Origin: Treponema sp. | Lineage (GTDB): Bacteria; Spirochaetota; Spirochaetia; Treponematales; Treponemataceae | Direction: 5' to 3' | Length of the DNA stretch: 46,196 bases | NCBI GenBank assembly: GCA_024402635.1 | Contig: JAKSTJ010000019.1 | Location: forward strand, 1-46,196 | Shown: one piece after another, positions 6,865 to 15,322 of the stretch | How positions within the stretch are numbered: the first letter of the stretch is position 1 | Layout: each line of letters begins with the position of its first letter | Notes under the pieces: model-generated | Told to the model about the DNA's origin: nothing | The model's input: only the letters and a program-made list of their open reading frames with translations | Database searches by the model: none | Position numbers and translations under genes: made by a program

Positions 6865-8469
6865 ATGAAATTAACAAAAGAAGGAATTAAATCGTCTGAA
6901 TGGTCTGAAAAGGGTTATTCTCTTCCTCAATTTGATTTTGATAAAGTTCAGAAAGCTACAAAAGAAGCTCCTTTCTGGATTCATTTTGGTGCTGGAAATA
7001 TTTTTCGTGCATTCCAGGCTAATGTTGTTCAAGGACTTTTAAATAATGGTGTAATCGATCGCGGTTTAGTTGTTGCTGAAGGTTATGATTATGAAATTAT
7101 TGAAAAAATGTATAAACCTCATGACAATGTTGGTGTGCTTGTTACATTAAAATCAACAGGAGCTGTTGAAAAAACTGTTGTTGGTTCAATTATGGAAAGT
7201 TTAACTGCAGACAGTGAAAATGAATCTGACTGGACAAGACTTTTGGAAATTTTCCGTAATCCTTCTTTACAGATGGTAACATTTACAATTACAGAAAAAG
7301 GTTATCTTCTTAAAAATGCTGCTGGTATTATGATGCCAGGTGTTGAAGATGATTTTGCCAATGGACCAGTTCTTCCTAAATCTTACATTGGTAAAGTTGT
7401 AACTTTGCTTCACGAAAGATTTGTTAATGACGAACTTCCTGTTGCAATGGTTAGTATGGATAACTGTTCTCATAATGGTGATAAACTTTTTGCTGCTGTA
7501 AAAGAATTTGCTGAAGAATGGGAAAATCGCGGAGTTTGTAAACCTGGATTCCTTTCTTATGTTACTAATGAATCTAAAGTTTCTTTCCCATGGACAATGA
7601 TTGATAAAATTACACCTCGTCCAGACAGTAAAGTTGAAAAAATTCTTGCAGATGATGGAATTGAACAGCTTGAACCTGTAATTACTTCTAAAAAAACTTA
7701 CGTTGCTCCTTTTGTAAATGCAGAAAAAGTTCAGTATCTTGTAATTGAAGATAAATTTCCTAATGGAAGACCTGAATTAGAAAAAGGCGGGCTTTATTTT
7801 ACAGATCGTGAAACTGTTGATAAAGTTGAAAAAATGAAGGTTTGTACTTGTTTAAATCCACTTCATACTTTCCTTGCTGTAAGCGGTTGTATTCTTGGAT
7901 ACACATTAATTGCAGATGAAATGAAAGATAAAGATTTGCTTCGTCTTGTAAAACGTCTTGGTTATGAAGAAGGACTTCCTGTTGTTGTTGATCCTGGAAT
8001 TATTAAACCAAAAACTTTCATTGATGAAGTTGTAAATATTCGTATTCCAAATCCTTTTATGCCTGATACTCCACAAAGAATTGCTTGTGATACTTCTCAG
8101 AAACTCAGTATTCGTTTTGGAGAAACAATTAAAGGTTATAAAAAGAGAAGTGATTTATCATTGGATAATTTAAAGGTTCTTCCACTTGTATTTGCATTAT
8201 GGCTTAGGTATTTAATGGGAATTAATGATTCTGGTGAAACTTTTGAACTTTCTCCAGATCCTTTATTAAATGAAGTTTGTCCTGTTATTGCAGATATTAA
8301 ACTTGGTGATAAAATTGATGTTCACTCAAAAATTGAAGCTTTATTAAAACGATCTGAAATTTTTGGTGTTGATTTATATGAAGCCGGACTTGGAACAAAA
8401 GTTGAAACTTATTTTGAAAAATTGATTTCTGGTCCAGGTGCAGTACGAAAATTAATTTCAGAAATGTAA
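6865..8469 (+). CDS. uxuB: Fructuronate reductase (mannitol dehydrogenase family)
   Basis: NAD-dependent interconversion of D-fructuronate and D-mannonate. The 534-residue polyol dehydrogenase has the N-terminal nucleotide-binding H-F-G-A-G-N-I-F-R-A-F segment near residue 41, the SMDNCSHNGDK block and the TCLNPLHTFLAVSG segment typical of this long-chain family. Some relatives act on mannitol, arabinitol or tagaturonate, but the position 24 nt after uxuA and before uxaC makes fructuronate the best substrate. A CGGAG site precedes the ATG. Confidence 0.9.
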   Translation: MKLTKEGIKSSEWSEKGYSLPQFDFDKVQKATKEAPFWIHFGAGNIFRAFQANVVQGLLNNGVIDRGLVVAEGYDYEIIEKMYKPHDNVGVLVTLKSTGAVEKTVVGSIMESLTADSENESDWTRLLEIFRNPSLQMVTFTITEKGYLLKNAAGIMMPGVEDDFANGPVLPKSYIGKVVTLLHERFVNDELPVAMVSMDNCSHNGDKLFAAVKEFAEEWENRGVCKPGFLSYVTNESKVSFPWTMIDKITPRPDSKVEKILADDGIEQLEPVITSKKTYVAPFVNAEKVQYLVIEDKFPNGRPELEKGGLYFTDRETVDKVEKMKVCTCLNPLHTFLAVSGCILGYTLIADEMKDKDLLRLVKRLGYEEGLPVVVDPGIIKPKTFIDEVVNIRIPNPFMPDTPQRIACDTSQKLSIRFGETIKGYKKRSDLSLDNLKVLPLVFALWLRYLMGINDSGETFELSPDPLLNEVCPVIADIKLGDKIDVHSKIEALLKRSEIFGVDLYEAGLGTKVETYFEKLISGPGAVRKLISEM

Positions 8470-8500
8470 TTATTTTTCATGCAAAGTTAAAAATAGTTTA

Positions 8501-8506
8501 TATAAT
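8501..8506 (+). promoter_or_regulatory. Possible -10 box upstream of uxaC
   Basis: A perfect TATAAT lies 51 nt before the uxaC ATG in the 88-bp uxuB-uxaC gap. No convincing -35 is seen 17 bp upstream (CATGCA). A small AGCA-TTTC-TGCT hairpin follows it in the leader. It may give uxaC extra expression. Confidence 0.35.
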
Positions 8507-8557
8507 AAAAAGTGTGGGGAGAAACAGCATTTCTGCTATAAAGTTGCGAGGATATAT

Positions 8558-9976
8558 ATGAAAAAAATGTTCATGAATAAAGATTTTCTGTTACGGACTG
8601 ATACTGCACAGGAATTATATCACACATTTGCTGAAGAACAGCCTATTTTTGACTTTCACAATCATCTTTCTGCTCAGGAAATTTATGAAAATAAATCTCT
8701 TGGAAATCTTGCAAATGCATGGTTAGATCACGATCATTATAAATGGCGAGCAATGAGAGCTGCAGGGGTTGATGAAAAACTTATTACAGGTCATTTGAAT
8801 CCTGATGGTTCTGTTAAAAAAACTGATGATGATTTTGATTATGAAAGATATCTTGCTTTTGTAAAAACTTTACAAGGTGCAATTGGAAATCCTTTATATC
8901 ATTGGAGTCATCTTGAATTGCAGCGTTATTTTGGAGTAAATGAACATTTAACAGAAGAAAACGCTCGTGATGTATGGTTAAGATGTAATGCTCTTCTTGA
9001 TATGAAAGAATTTTATCCAAGAGAATTGATTAAAAAAATGAATGTAAAGTGTTTATGTACAACTGATGATCCTTTAGATTCACTTGAATATCATAAGAAA
9101 CTTGCTTCTGAATGGAAAGATGTTAATGTTTTACCTTCATTTAGACCAGATGTAATTTTAGCTCCAGATTCTGCTGTATATAAAGAATATATTCAGAATT
9201 TGCAGACTGTTACAGAACAGAAAATCAGCACTGTATCTGATTTGATTAAAGCTGTTGCTGTAAGACTGGAATATTTTAAGCAGGCAGGTTCTGTTGTAAC
9301 AGATCATTCTTTGGAAAATGATTTTTATATTCCAGGGACTTTTGATGAAGTTAATTTTATCTTCAGTAAAGCTTGTCTTGGTAAAAAATTAACTCATGAT
9401 GAAATTTCAAAATATAAGGGATATGTTTTGATTGAATTAGGAAAACTGTATGCAGAAAAAGATTTTGTAATGCAGATTCACATTGGAGCTATAAGAGACA
9501 ATTATTCAGCTTTATTAGCTTCTTGTGGTAAAAATATTGGTGAAGATAGTTTACATGATTTTAATTATGCATATCAGATTGGTGCTGTTTTAAATGGTAT
9601 CTATTCTTCTGCCCCTAATGCTAAAACTATTCTTTATAATCTTAATCCAAAAGATAATGAAGCACTGGCAACTATGGCTGCTAACTTCAGAAATTGTCAG
9701 TTTGGTCCTGCATGGTGGTTTAATGATCATAAAGATGGTATTGAAGAACAGATAAGAGTTTATTCAAGAACTTCTGTTTTATCTTCATATATTGGAATGC
9801 TTACTGATTCAAGAAGTTTTCTTTCATTCCCACGTCATGAATACTTTAGACGTATTCTTTGTAATTATATTGGGGAGCTTGTAGAGAATGGTGAATATCC
9901 TGATGATGAAAAATTGTTGGGAGAGATAGTAAAAAATATATCATATAAAAATAGTATTGAATTTATTAAAATATAA
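8558..9976 (+). CDS. uxaC: Glucuronate (uronate) isomerase
   Basis: Isomerises D-glucuronate to D-fructuronate and D-galacturonate to D-tagaturonate, the entry step of the cluster. The 472-residue amidohydrolase-superfamily protein shows IFDFHNHLS near residue 30 (metal-binding histidines), CTTDDPLDSLEYH, VLPSFRPD, MQIHIGAIRDNY and the C-terminal MLTDSRSFLSFPRHEYFRRI, all characteristic of UxaC. A GAGGA site precedes the ATG. The stop codon lies at the edge of the inverted repeat at 9976-10057. Confidence 0.96.
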   Translation: MKKMFMNKDFLLRTDTAQELYHTFAEEQPIFDFHNHLSAQEIYENKSLGNLANAWLDHDHYKWRAMRAAGVDEKLITGHLNPDGSVKKTDDDFDYERYLAFVKTLQGAIGNPLYHWSHLELQRYFGVNEHLTEENARDVWLRCNALLDMKEFYPRELIKKMNVKCLCTTDDPLDSLEYHKKLASEWKDVNVLPSFRPDVILAPDSAVYKEYIQNLQTVTEQKISTVSDLIKAVAVRLEYFKQAGSVVTDHSLENDFYIPGTFDEVNFIFSKACLGKKLTHDEISKYKGYVLIELGKLYAEKDFVMQIHIGAIRDNYSALLASCGKNIGEDSLHDFNYAYQIGAVLNGIYSSAPNAKTILYNLNPKDNEALATMAANFRNCQFGPAWWFNDHKDGIEEQIRVYSRTSVLSSYIGMLTDSRSFLSFPRHEYFRRILCNYIGELVENGEYPDDEKLLGEIVKNISYKNSIEFIKI

Positions 9977-10057
9977 ACCGTAGATGAACACAGATAAACG
10001 CAGATGAATGAATGGTTTATAATCTTTATCTGCGTGCATCCCCGTGTATCTGCGGTT
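9976..10057. repeat. Long imperfect inverted repeat with AGAT-rich internal repeats
   Basis: The 30-nt left arm (9976-10005) and right arm (10028-10057) are complementary at about 22 positions plus two G-T pairs, separated by 22 nt. Each arm is itself built of short units such as CAGATAAACG. The overall look (CCGTAGATGAACACAGATAA) resembles short dispersed intergenic repeats I know from many bacterial genomes. There is no T run on the coding side, so it is not a standard terminator; it may stabilise or process the mRNA between uxaC and eda. Confidence 0.65.
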
Positions 10058-10088
10058 AAAAAGATGTCCTTAGGAGGATATAACTGTC

Positions 10089-10727
10089 ATGAATACAGTT
10101 CTAGAAAAAATTGGTAAAACCGGCATTATTCCAGTAGTAGTATTAAATGATGCTAAAGATGCAGAGCCATTGGCTGAATCTCTTGTAAAAGGAGGACTTC
10201 CTTGTGCAGAAGTAACATTTCGTACAGCGGCTGCAGAAGAATGCATTAAATTAATGTCAAAAAAATTTCCTGAGATGTTTGTTGGTGCTGGTACAGTTCT
10301 TACTACAGAACAGGTTGATCGTGCTATTGGAGCAGGAGCAAAATTTATTGTAAGTCCTGGTTTTAATCCTAAAGTAGTTGAATATTGTATTAAGAATAAT
10401 TATCCAATTTGTCCAGGAATCATGACTCCAACAGAATTGGAAATGGCTCTTGATTTTGGTCTTGATGTTGTTAAGTTCTTCCCTGCAGAAAATGCTGGAG
10501 GTCTTAAAATGATTAAGGCTATGGCTGCTCCATACACAATGATGAAATTTATGCCAACAGGTGGAATTAACTCTACAAACGTTCGTGACTACTTAGCATG
10601 TGACAAAATCTTGGCATGCGGTGGCAGCTGGATGGTTAAAGGCGATTTAGTAAAAGCAGGCAACTTTGCAGAAATCGAAAAATTGACTCGCGAAGCTGCG
10701 GCAATTGTAAAAGAAATTCGTGGTTAA
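10089..10727 (+). CDS. eda: KDPG/KHG aldolase
   Basis: Splits 2-keto-3-deoxy-6-phosphogluconate into pyruvate and glyceraldehyde-3-phosphate, the last step of the route. The 212-residue class I aldolase has G-I-I-P-V-V-V near residue 12, the AEVTFRT segment with the catalytic-region glutamate, GAGTVLT, FIVSPGFNP, PGIMTPTE, and DVVKFFPAE, where K is the Schiff-base lysine; FMPTGGI closes the phosphate site. TAGGAGG lies 12 nt before the ATG. Confidence 0.97.
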   Translation: MNTVLEKIGKTGIIPVVVLNDAKDAEPLAESLVKGGLPCAEVTFRTAAAEECIKLMSKKFPEMFVGAGTVLTTEQVDRAIGAGAKFIVSPGFNPKVVEYCIKNNYPICPGIMTPTELEMALDFGLDVVKFFPAENAGGLKMIKAMAAPYTMMKFMPTGGINSTNVRDYLACDKILACGGSWMVKGDLVKAGNFAEIEKLTREAAAIVKEIRG

Positions 10728-10773
10728 TTTATATAATCATAACTAGAACTAAAAATATTATTTTCTTCGGGTT

Positions 10774-10900
10774 TTTAGGGCAGAGCCCTAAACGGTGCTT
10801 GGGGAAGATGAGGGGTTTAGGGAGAAGAAACACCCCGCTTCCGAGTAGAAGGGGTTTCTTCTCCCTAAAATAAGGGGATTCTTAAGGGATCCCCCTTAAG
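10774..10900. repeat. GC-rich element with three hairpins between eda and kdgK
   Basis: The 183-bp gap holds three dyads. TTTAGGGC-AGA-GCCCTAAA is perfect at 10774-10792. A 19-bp stem with one bulged A joins 10816-10835 to 10851-10869. CTTAAGGG-ATCC-CCCTTAAG is perfect at 10881-10900, and its 3' arm touches the AAGGAGA ribosome site of kdgK (10898-10904), so folding could limit kdgK translation. No T run follows any stem. Base composition differs sharply from the genes. It shares the 9-mer ACACCCCGC with the element inside miaB. Confidence 0.65.
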
Positions 10901-10910
10901 GAGAATATAT

Positions 10911-11936
10911 ATGAAAGTAGTAACATTTGGTGAATTAATGCTTAGACTTGAACCTGAAGGATATTTCCGTTTTGTTCAGGTTGATAAAATGACTTCTACA
11001 TTTGGTGGTGGAGAAGCTAACGTTTCAGTTTCTTTGGCAAATTATGGTTTAGATGCTTATTTTGTAACAAAACTTCCAAAACATGAAATTGGACAAGCCG
11101 CAATCAATTCCCTTCGTCGTTATGGTGTAAATACAAATTACATTGTTCGTGGTGGAGACCGTGTTGGTATTTACTACAATGAACGTGGAGCGAGTCAGAG
11201 AGGATCAAAGTGTATTTATGACCGTGCACATTCTTCAATTGCAGAAGCAAAACCTGAGGATTTTGACTGGAAGACAATTTTCCAGGATTGTAAATGGTTC
11301 CATTTAACTGGTATTACTCCTGCTTTAGGTGGAAATATGGTTCAGATTTGTATTGAAGCATGTAAAGCGGCAAAAGCTGCTGGTGCAACAGTTTCTTGTG
11401 ATTTGAACTATCGCGGAAAGCTTTGGACAAGAGAAGAAGCAAATAAAGCTATGTCTGAAATATGTAAATATGTTGATGTATGTATTTCAAATGAAGAAGA
11501 TGCAAAAGACGTATTTGGTATTGAAGCTGAAAATACAGATATTACTGGTGGAAAACTTAATAAAGAAGGATACAAGTCGGTTGCCAAACAACTTGCTGAT
11601 AAATTCGGTTTTCAGAAAGTTGCAATTACTCTTCGCACTTCAATTAATGCTAATCGTAATAACTGGGCAGCACTTTTGTATGATGTAAAATCTGACGAAT
11701 ATTGTTTCTCTAAAGAATACGAAATGTATATTGTAGACCGTGTTGGTGGTGGTGATAGTTTTGGTGGCGGTTTAATTTATGCCTGCTTAAACGGAAAATC
11801 AACACAGGAAGCTGTAGACTTTGCGGTTGCAGCATCTTGTCTTAAACACTCTATTGAAGGTGATTATAATATGGTTTCTGTTGATGAAGTTGAAAAACTT
11901 GCCGGCGGAAACGGTTCTGGAAGAATCCAGAGATAA
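10911..11936 (+). CDS. kdgK: 2-keto-3-deoxygluconate kinase (PfkB family)
   Basis: Phosphorylates KDG at the 6-position with ATP, feeding Eda. The 341-residue PfkB kinase has GELMLRLEPEG at the start, the GGGEANVSVSLANYG substrate-binding block near residue 34, SCDLNYRGKLW, and the C-terminal D-R-V-G-G-G-D-S-F-G-G-G, containing the catalytic Asp and anion hole. It ends with a Gly/Asn-rich tail. The order uxuA-uxuB-uxaC-eda-kdgK makes the substrate assignment firm. Confidence 0.93.
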   Translation: MKVVTFGELMLRLEPEGYFRFVQVDKMTSTFGGGEANVSVSLANYGLDAYFVTKLPKHEIGQAAINSLRRYGVNTNYIVRGGDRVGIYYNERGASQRGSKCIYDRAHSSIAEAKPEDFDWKTIFQDCKWFHLTGITPALGGNMVQICIEACKAAKAAGATVSCDLNYRGKLWTREEANKAMSEICKYVDVCISNEEDAKDVFGIEAENTDITGGKLNKEGYKSVAKQLADKFGFQKVAITLRTSINANRNNWAALLYDVKSDEYCFSKEYEMYIVDRVGGGDSFGGGLIYACLNGKSTQEAVDFAVAASCLKHSIEGDYNMVSVDEVEKLAGGNGSGRIQR

Positions 11937-11953
11937 AACATTTTTCTATATAG

Positions 11954-12000
11954 AAAAGCCATTGTTCTTAAAATTAATACTAAGAACAATGGCTTTTTTT
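11954..12000. terminator. Strong terminator after kdgK, probably bidirectional
   Basis: A perfect 17-bp stem (11954-11970 with 11981-11997) with a 10-nt loop is followed by T's on the + strand and by a shorter T stretch on the - strand. It ends kdgK and may also serve the small convergent gene whose stop codon is at 11999-12001. Confidence 0.9.
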
Positions 12001-12163
12001 ATGCAACAAGATCTACAACTGTAGATTCTAGCAATTTTTTATAAAATCCTTCAGCTGCATTTTTCCAGAAAACAGCAAGATTTATTTCATTAATGCTGAT
12101 GTAATATTTTGACATTCTTACACATCTTTCGAATTTTTCTACAGTAACTTCATACATGTTCAT
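11999..12163 (-). CDS. Small hypothetical protein, 54 residues
   Basis: A short reading frame of unknown function. It starts MNMYEVTVEKFERCVRM and ends E-S-T-V-V-D-L-V-A, with a central amphipathic stretch containing N-L-A-V-F-W-K-N-A-A-E. Support for it being real: a good CAGGAG ribosome site 6 nt before the ATG at 12163, codon usage like its neighbours, and a stop codon placed at the edge of the bidirectional terminator. It fills an otherwise empty 300-bp gap and lies downstream of the DEAD-box helicase gene on the same strand. A small CCAGATTAATCTGG palindrome sits just upstream. No signal peptide or membrane segment is seen. Confidence 0.55.
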   Translation of the reverse strand: MNMYEVTVEKFERCVRMSKYYISINEINLAVFWKNAAEGFYKKLLESTVVDLVA

Positions 12164-12298
12164 ATGCAACTCCTGAATCCAGATTAATCTGGAAATTAAA
12201 GAAATAATTATGTCTGCCAGGCAAACATCTTATGTCTTTAATATAATATAGAGGGTGTTGCATATAGTGATACAGCTAAATAAGGGTTTACTTATTTT

Positions 12299-14359
12299 CT
12301 AAAATCTTTCAACTTTTTTATCTTTTTTTATAAAAGCAGCAGCTCCATTTGATTTTCTTGAAGACGAACGTTCTGTCTGATTATGAGGATTTCGTCTAGG
12401 TGCTTTTGAATCCTTTTTATCTTTTGGGAAACGATCTCTTTTTTCTCTGAAATCTTTAGCTCTTTCTCTGTCACCACGGTCTTCTCTTGGTTTTCTGGAA
12501 CGTTTTTCAGGGAAATCATCCTTTGATCTATTGCCTTTTCTTGAACCTCTGCCTTCTTCTTTAGCATCAATGTGCATATGAGGCAATTTTGAATTCCGTT
12601 TTGCAAGATCCAATGCTTTCTTTGCAGAAGCAACTGGCAAACTTACTAAAGAGAACTGTTGTGCAACATCAATATCATCAACCATTCTTCCTGGGATATG
12701 AAGCAATTCACTAAAGTATTGTGCAATTTCTTTAGCTCTGTAACCATCTTTCTTTCCAAGAGAAACAAAAATTCGCATTTGATCCCCTTGAGAGAATTCT
12801 TTTGTTGAAATCTTACCATAATGTTTTGGAGATAATTTTTCACCATACATTAAAGCGAGAAGGGCAGAAATAATTTGTTTTGGTTCCTGATCTTTTGTTA
12901 ATTCTTCTGCTAATGATTCAAATTTTTGAATAATTAGTTCTGATTTAATAAATTTCTGTTCAACGGAAGTGCTTTCTTCACTGGAATTAATATCTGTTTC
13001 TTCAATTTCTGATTCAGAAGATTCTAATGTTTCAGTTTCTACAGTTTCGGGTTCAATTGTTTTTTTATAGAAAAGTTTTTCCCTAAGTTCATCAATTAAT
13101 CGTTCTTCTTTAATTGTAAGGACTTCATTTACAGTTGGAATCTTTTCGGCGTTTAATTTTCCTTTTGTAGCTCGTTCAACATTTTTTATAAAATAAGAAA
13201 GCTTTTTTCTTTCCTCTGGTCTAACAAAAGTGTAAGCAACTCCAGTAGTTCCTGCACGTCCTGTACGTCCAATTCTATGAACATATGTAGCTGTATCAAA
13301 AGGTAAAGAATAATTTACAACATGACTTAATCCTGAAATATCAATTCCTCTTGCAGCTACATCAGTTGCAACAAGAATACGAGTTTTCTTTGAGCGGAAT
13401 CTTTCAAGTACTTTTTCACGTTGATTTTGCATAATGTCACCATGAAGAGCGGCTGCTTCATATCCTCGTAAATCTAAAGCTCTTGTAACATTATCTGCAT
13501 CCATTTTAGTCATAGTAAAGACTAAACCATAAAAATCTGGAGAAATATCAATAAGACGAACTAATGCTTCGACTTTATCGCTTTCTTTTACCATCCAATA
13601 TTTCTGATCAATTAAAAGGGCTTCATCAACAACTTTTTCTTCTTCTATAATATCGTATTCGCCCATAAAATCGCCGGCTATTTTTAAGATTGGTGCTGGC
13701 ATTGTGGCACTGAATAAAAGAATTCTGGCTTCTGCATTTGAATGTTCAAATATTTCTCTAATATCATCAATAAAGCCCATATCAAGCATTTCATCCCCTT
13801 CATCAAGGATAAAATATTTGATTTTACTTAAATCCAGTGTTTTTCTTTCAATATGATCTTTAATACGACCAGGTGTTCCAACAACAATTTCCGAACCTTG
13901 TTTTAATTCTCTGATTTGCTGGGCATATGAAGCTCCACCATATAAAACTGTAGTTCTTGGAAAATTATTTGAAGCAAAAGACTGCATTTCTGTACATGTT
14001 TGAATTGCCAGTTCTCTTGTTGGTTCAAGAATTAATGCTTCTACATTATTTGTTTTATTTTTAATGTTCTGTATGATTGGTAACCCGAATGCTGCCGTTT
14101 TTCCAGTACCAGTTCTAGCTCTGGCGATTAAATTTGTATCACCATTTAGTAATCTTGGAATAGCAAGTATTTGAATTGGAGAAGGGGTAACAAAGCCTTT
14201 TCGTTCAACAGCCTTTAATGTGTATTCATCTAAACCTAAATCTTCAAAAGAAATTGATTCGGAAGAATCCGGTGTTGCATCATCTTCAACAGATGAGTTT
14301 TCATTTTCCGATAAGGACATAGTAATATCCTTGTCTAGAGTTTCTAAATTTTCGTCCAT
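12299..14359 (-). CDS. DEAD-box RNA helicase with DbpA-type RNA-binding domain
   Basis: ATP-dependent RNA helicase of the DeaD/CsdA type, probably acting in ribosome assembly or RNA turnover. I start at the ATG at 14359 (686 residues), which has AGAGG just upstream, rather than an upstream in-frame start. After an acidic N-terminus come the Q-motif, ARARTGTGKT (motif I), PTRELA, TPGR, L-D-E-G-D (motif II, where most relatives have DEAD), SAT and HRIGRTGRAG (VI). The segment MRIFVSLGKKDGYRAKEIAQ begins a DbpA RNA-binding-like fold near residue 560, followed by a long Arg/Lys-rich tail. The C-terminal domain suggests DeaD or DbpA; which one is not settled. Confidence 0.93.
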   Translation of the reverse strand: MDENLETLDKDITMSLSENENSSVEDDATPDSSESISFEDLGLDEYTLKAVERKGFVTPSPIQILAIPRLLNGDTNLIARARTGTGKTAAFGLPIIQNIKNKTNNVEALILEPTRELAIQTCTEMQSFASNNFPRTTVLYGGASYAQQIRELKQGSEIVVGTPGRIKDHIERKTLDLSKIKYFILDEGDEMLDMGFIDDIREIFEHSNAEARILLFSATMPAPILKIAGDFMGEYDIIEEEKVVDEALLIDQKYWMVKESDKVEALVRLIDISPDFYGLVFTMTKMDADNVTRALDLRGYEAAALHGDIMQNQREKVLERFRSKKTRILVATDVAARGIDISGLSHVVNYSLPFDTATYVHRIGRTGRAGTTGVAYTFVRPEERKKLSYFIKNVERATKGKLNAEKIPTVNEVLTIKEERLIDELREKLFYKKTIEPETVETETLESSESEIEETDINSSEESTSVEQKFIKSELIIQKFESLAEELTKDQEPKQIISALLALMYGEKLSPKHYGKISTKEFSQGDQMRIFVSLGKKDGYRAKEIAQYFSELLHIPGRMVDDIDVAQQFSLVSLPVASAKKALDLAKRNSKLPHMHIDAKEEGRGSRKGNRSKDDFPEKRSRKPREDRGDRERAKDFREKRDRFPKDKKDSKAPRRNPHNQTERSSSRKSNGAAAFIKKDKKVERF

Positions 14360-14606
14360 ATAAATCCTCTGCCAATAAGAAAGCAAAGGTTTTTTATTCG
14401 GTTGATCAAACTTTATTTGTTTGCGGGAACTCCTGTTCCATCAAAATCTTTCGCTTTCACTTAAATAAGGCATTTCTAATCAAACTGACATAATAATCAG
14501 TATTAAGTATAAGTAAATATATATGAAAAATATGTAAAATACAATCATTTAATTGAAAACAATGGAGAATATTTACAATAATAAAAAATCTCTTAATTAA
14601 ATAAAA
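14360..14606. other. Divergent intergenic region with long helicase leader
   Basis: No gene is seen here. On the - strand the helicase leader appears long: the nearest promoter-like AT boxes are about 140-170 nt before its ATG. Long leaders are known for cold-inducible DeaD helicases, so post-transcriptional control is possible, but I find no convincing hairpin or riboswitch. Confidence 0.35.
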
Positions 14607-14635
14607 TTGAAAAAAAGGATAATTTGTGTTATAAT
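14607..14635 (+). promoter_or_regulatory. Promoter of carD-ispD-ispF, nearly leaderless
   Basis: TTGAAA (14607-14612), 17 bp, TATAAT (14630-14635). The predicted start (about 14642) is only 3 nt before the carD ATG at 14645, and no Shine-Dalgarno lies in between. Confidence 0.75.
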
Positions 14636-14644
14636 AAATATTAT

Positions 14645-15322
14645 ATGGAAACTAAATTTGCAATTGACCAGAAGGTCGTTTATCCTAGCCAAGGTGTTGG
14701 TGTTGTAAAAGAAATCTTTACCAGAACATTCAAAGAAAAAGAAATGCTCTATTATAAGATTTATGTTGAAGCATCTGACATGATTGCTATGGTTCCTGTT
14801 GAAAAAGCTGATGAATTAGGAATTCGTGAAATTGTAACAGCACAGGAAGCTGAAGAAGCATTAAATCTTTTATCTGATGATTTTGAACCAATTACTTCTG
14901 ACTGGAAGTTACGTTATCAGATGAATCTTGATTTACTTAAAAAAGGTTCTGTTAAAGATATTGCTACAATTGTAAGATGTTTATATAACCGCAGTAAAGT
15001 AAAAGAACTTCCAATTCTCGAAAGAAAATTATACGATTCTGCTAAAAAACTTCTTATTGATGAAATTTCTTATGCCTTAGGAAAATCTGAAAAAGAAATT
15101 GAACAAACTATTCATACAAAACTTGAGCCACCTGGAGCAGCTCCAAAAGTTAAACATAGCGTAATCATTGATGATGATGAAGATGATGATTTAATGGATG
15201 ACGTTAAAGAAAAATCTAGAAATACAGACGATGATGATGACGATATGGATGATTCTGATGATTCAGATAACAACGATTCTGATGATTTAGAAGAAGATTT
15301 TGACGATGACGATAGTTTCTAA
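14645..15322 (+). CDS. CarD-family RNA polymerase-binding regulator
   Basis: CarD proteins bind the RNA polymerase beta subunit and stabilise open promoter complexes. The N-terminal domain is clear: F-A-I-D-Q-K-V-V-Y-P-S-Q-G-V-G-V-V near residue 6, then YYKIYVEASDMIAMVPVEKA. A helical middle (residues ~75-150) matches the CarD C-terminal region. The last ~55 residues are a very acidic Asp-rich tail, unusual in this family. I use the ATG at 14645; a TTG 21 nt upstream overlaps the -10 box. The gene overlaps ispD by 17 nt, so the two are translationally linked. Confidence 0.93.
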   Translation: METKFAIDQKVVYPSQGVGVVKEIFTRTFKEKEMLYYKIYVEASDMIAMVPVEKADELGIREIVTAQEAEEALNLLSDDFEPITSDWKLRYQMNLDLLKKGSVKDIATIVRCLYNRSKVKELPILERKLYDSAKKLLIDEISYALGKSEKEIEQTIHTKLEPPGAAPKVKHSVIIDDDEDDDLMDDVKEKSRNTDDDDDDMDDSDDSDNNDSDDLEEDFDDDDSF

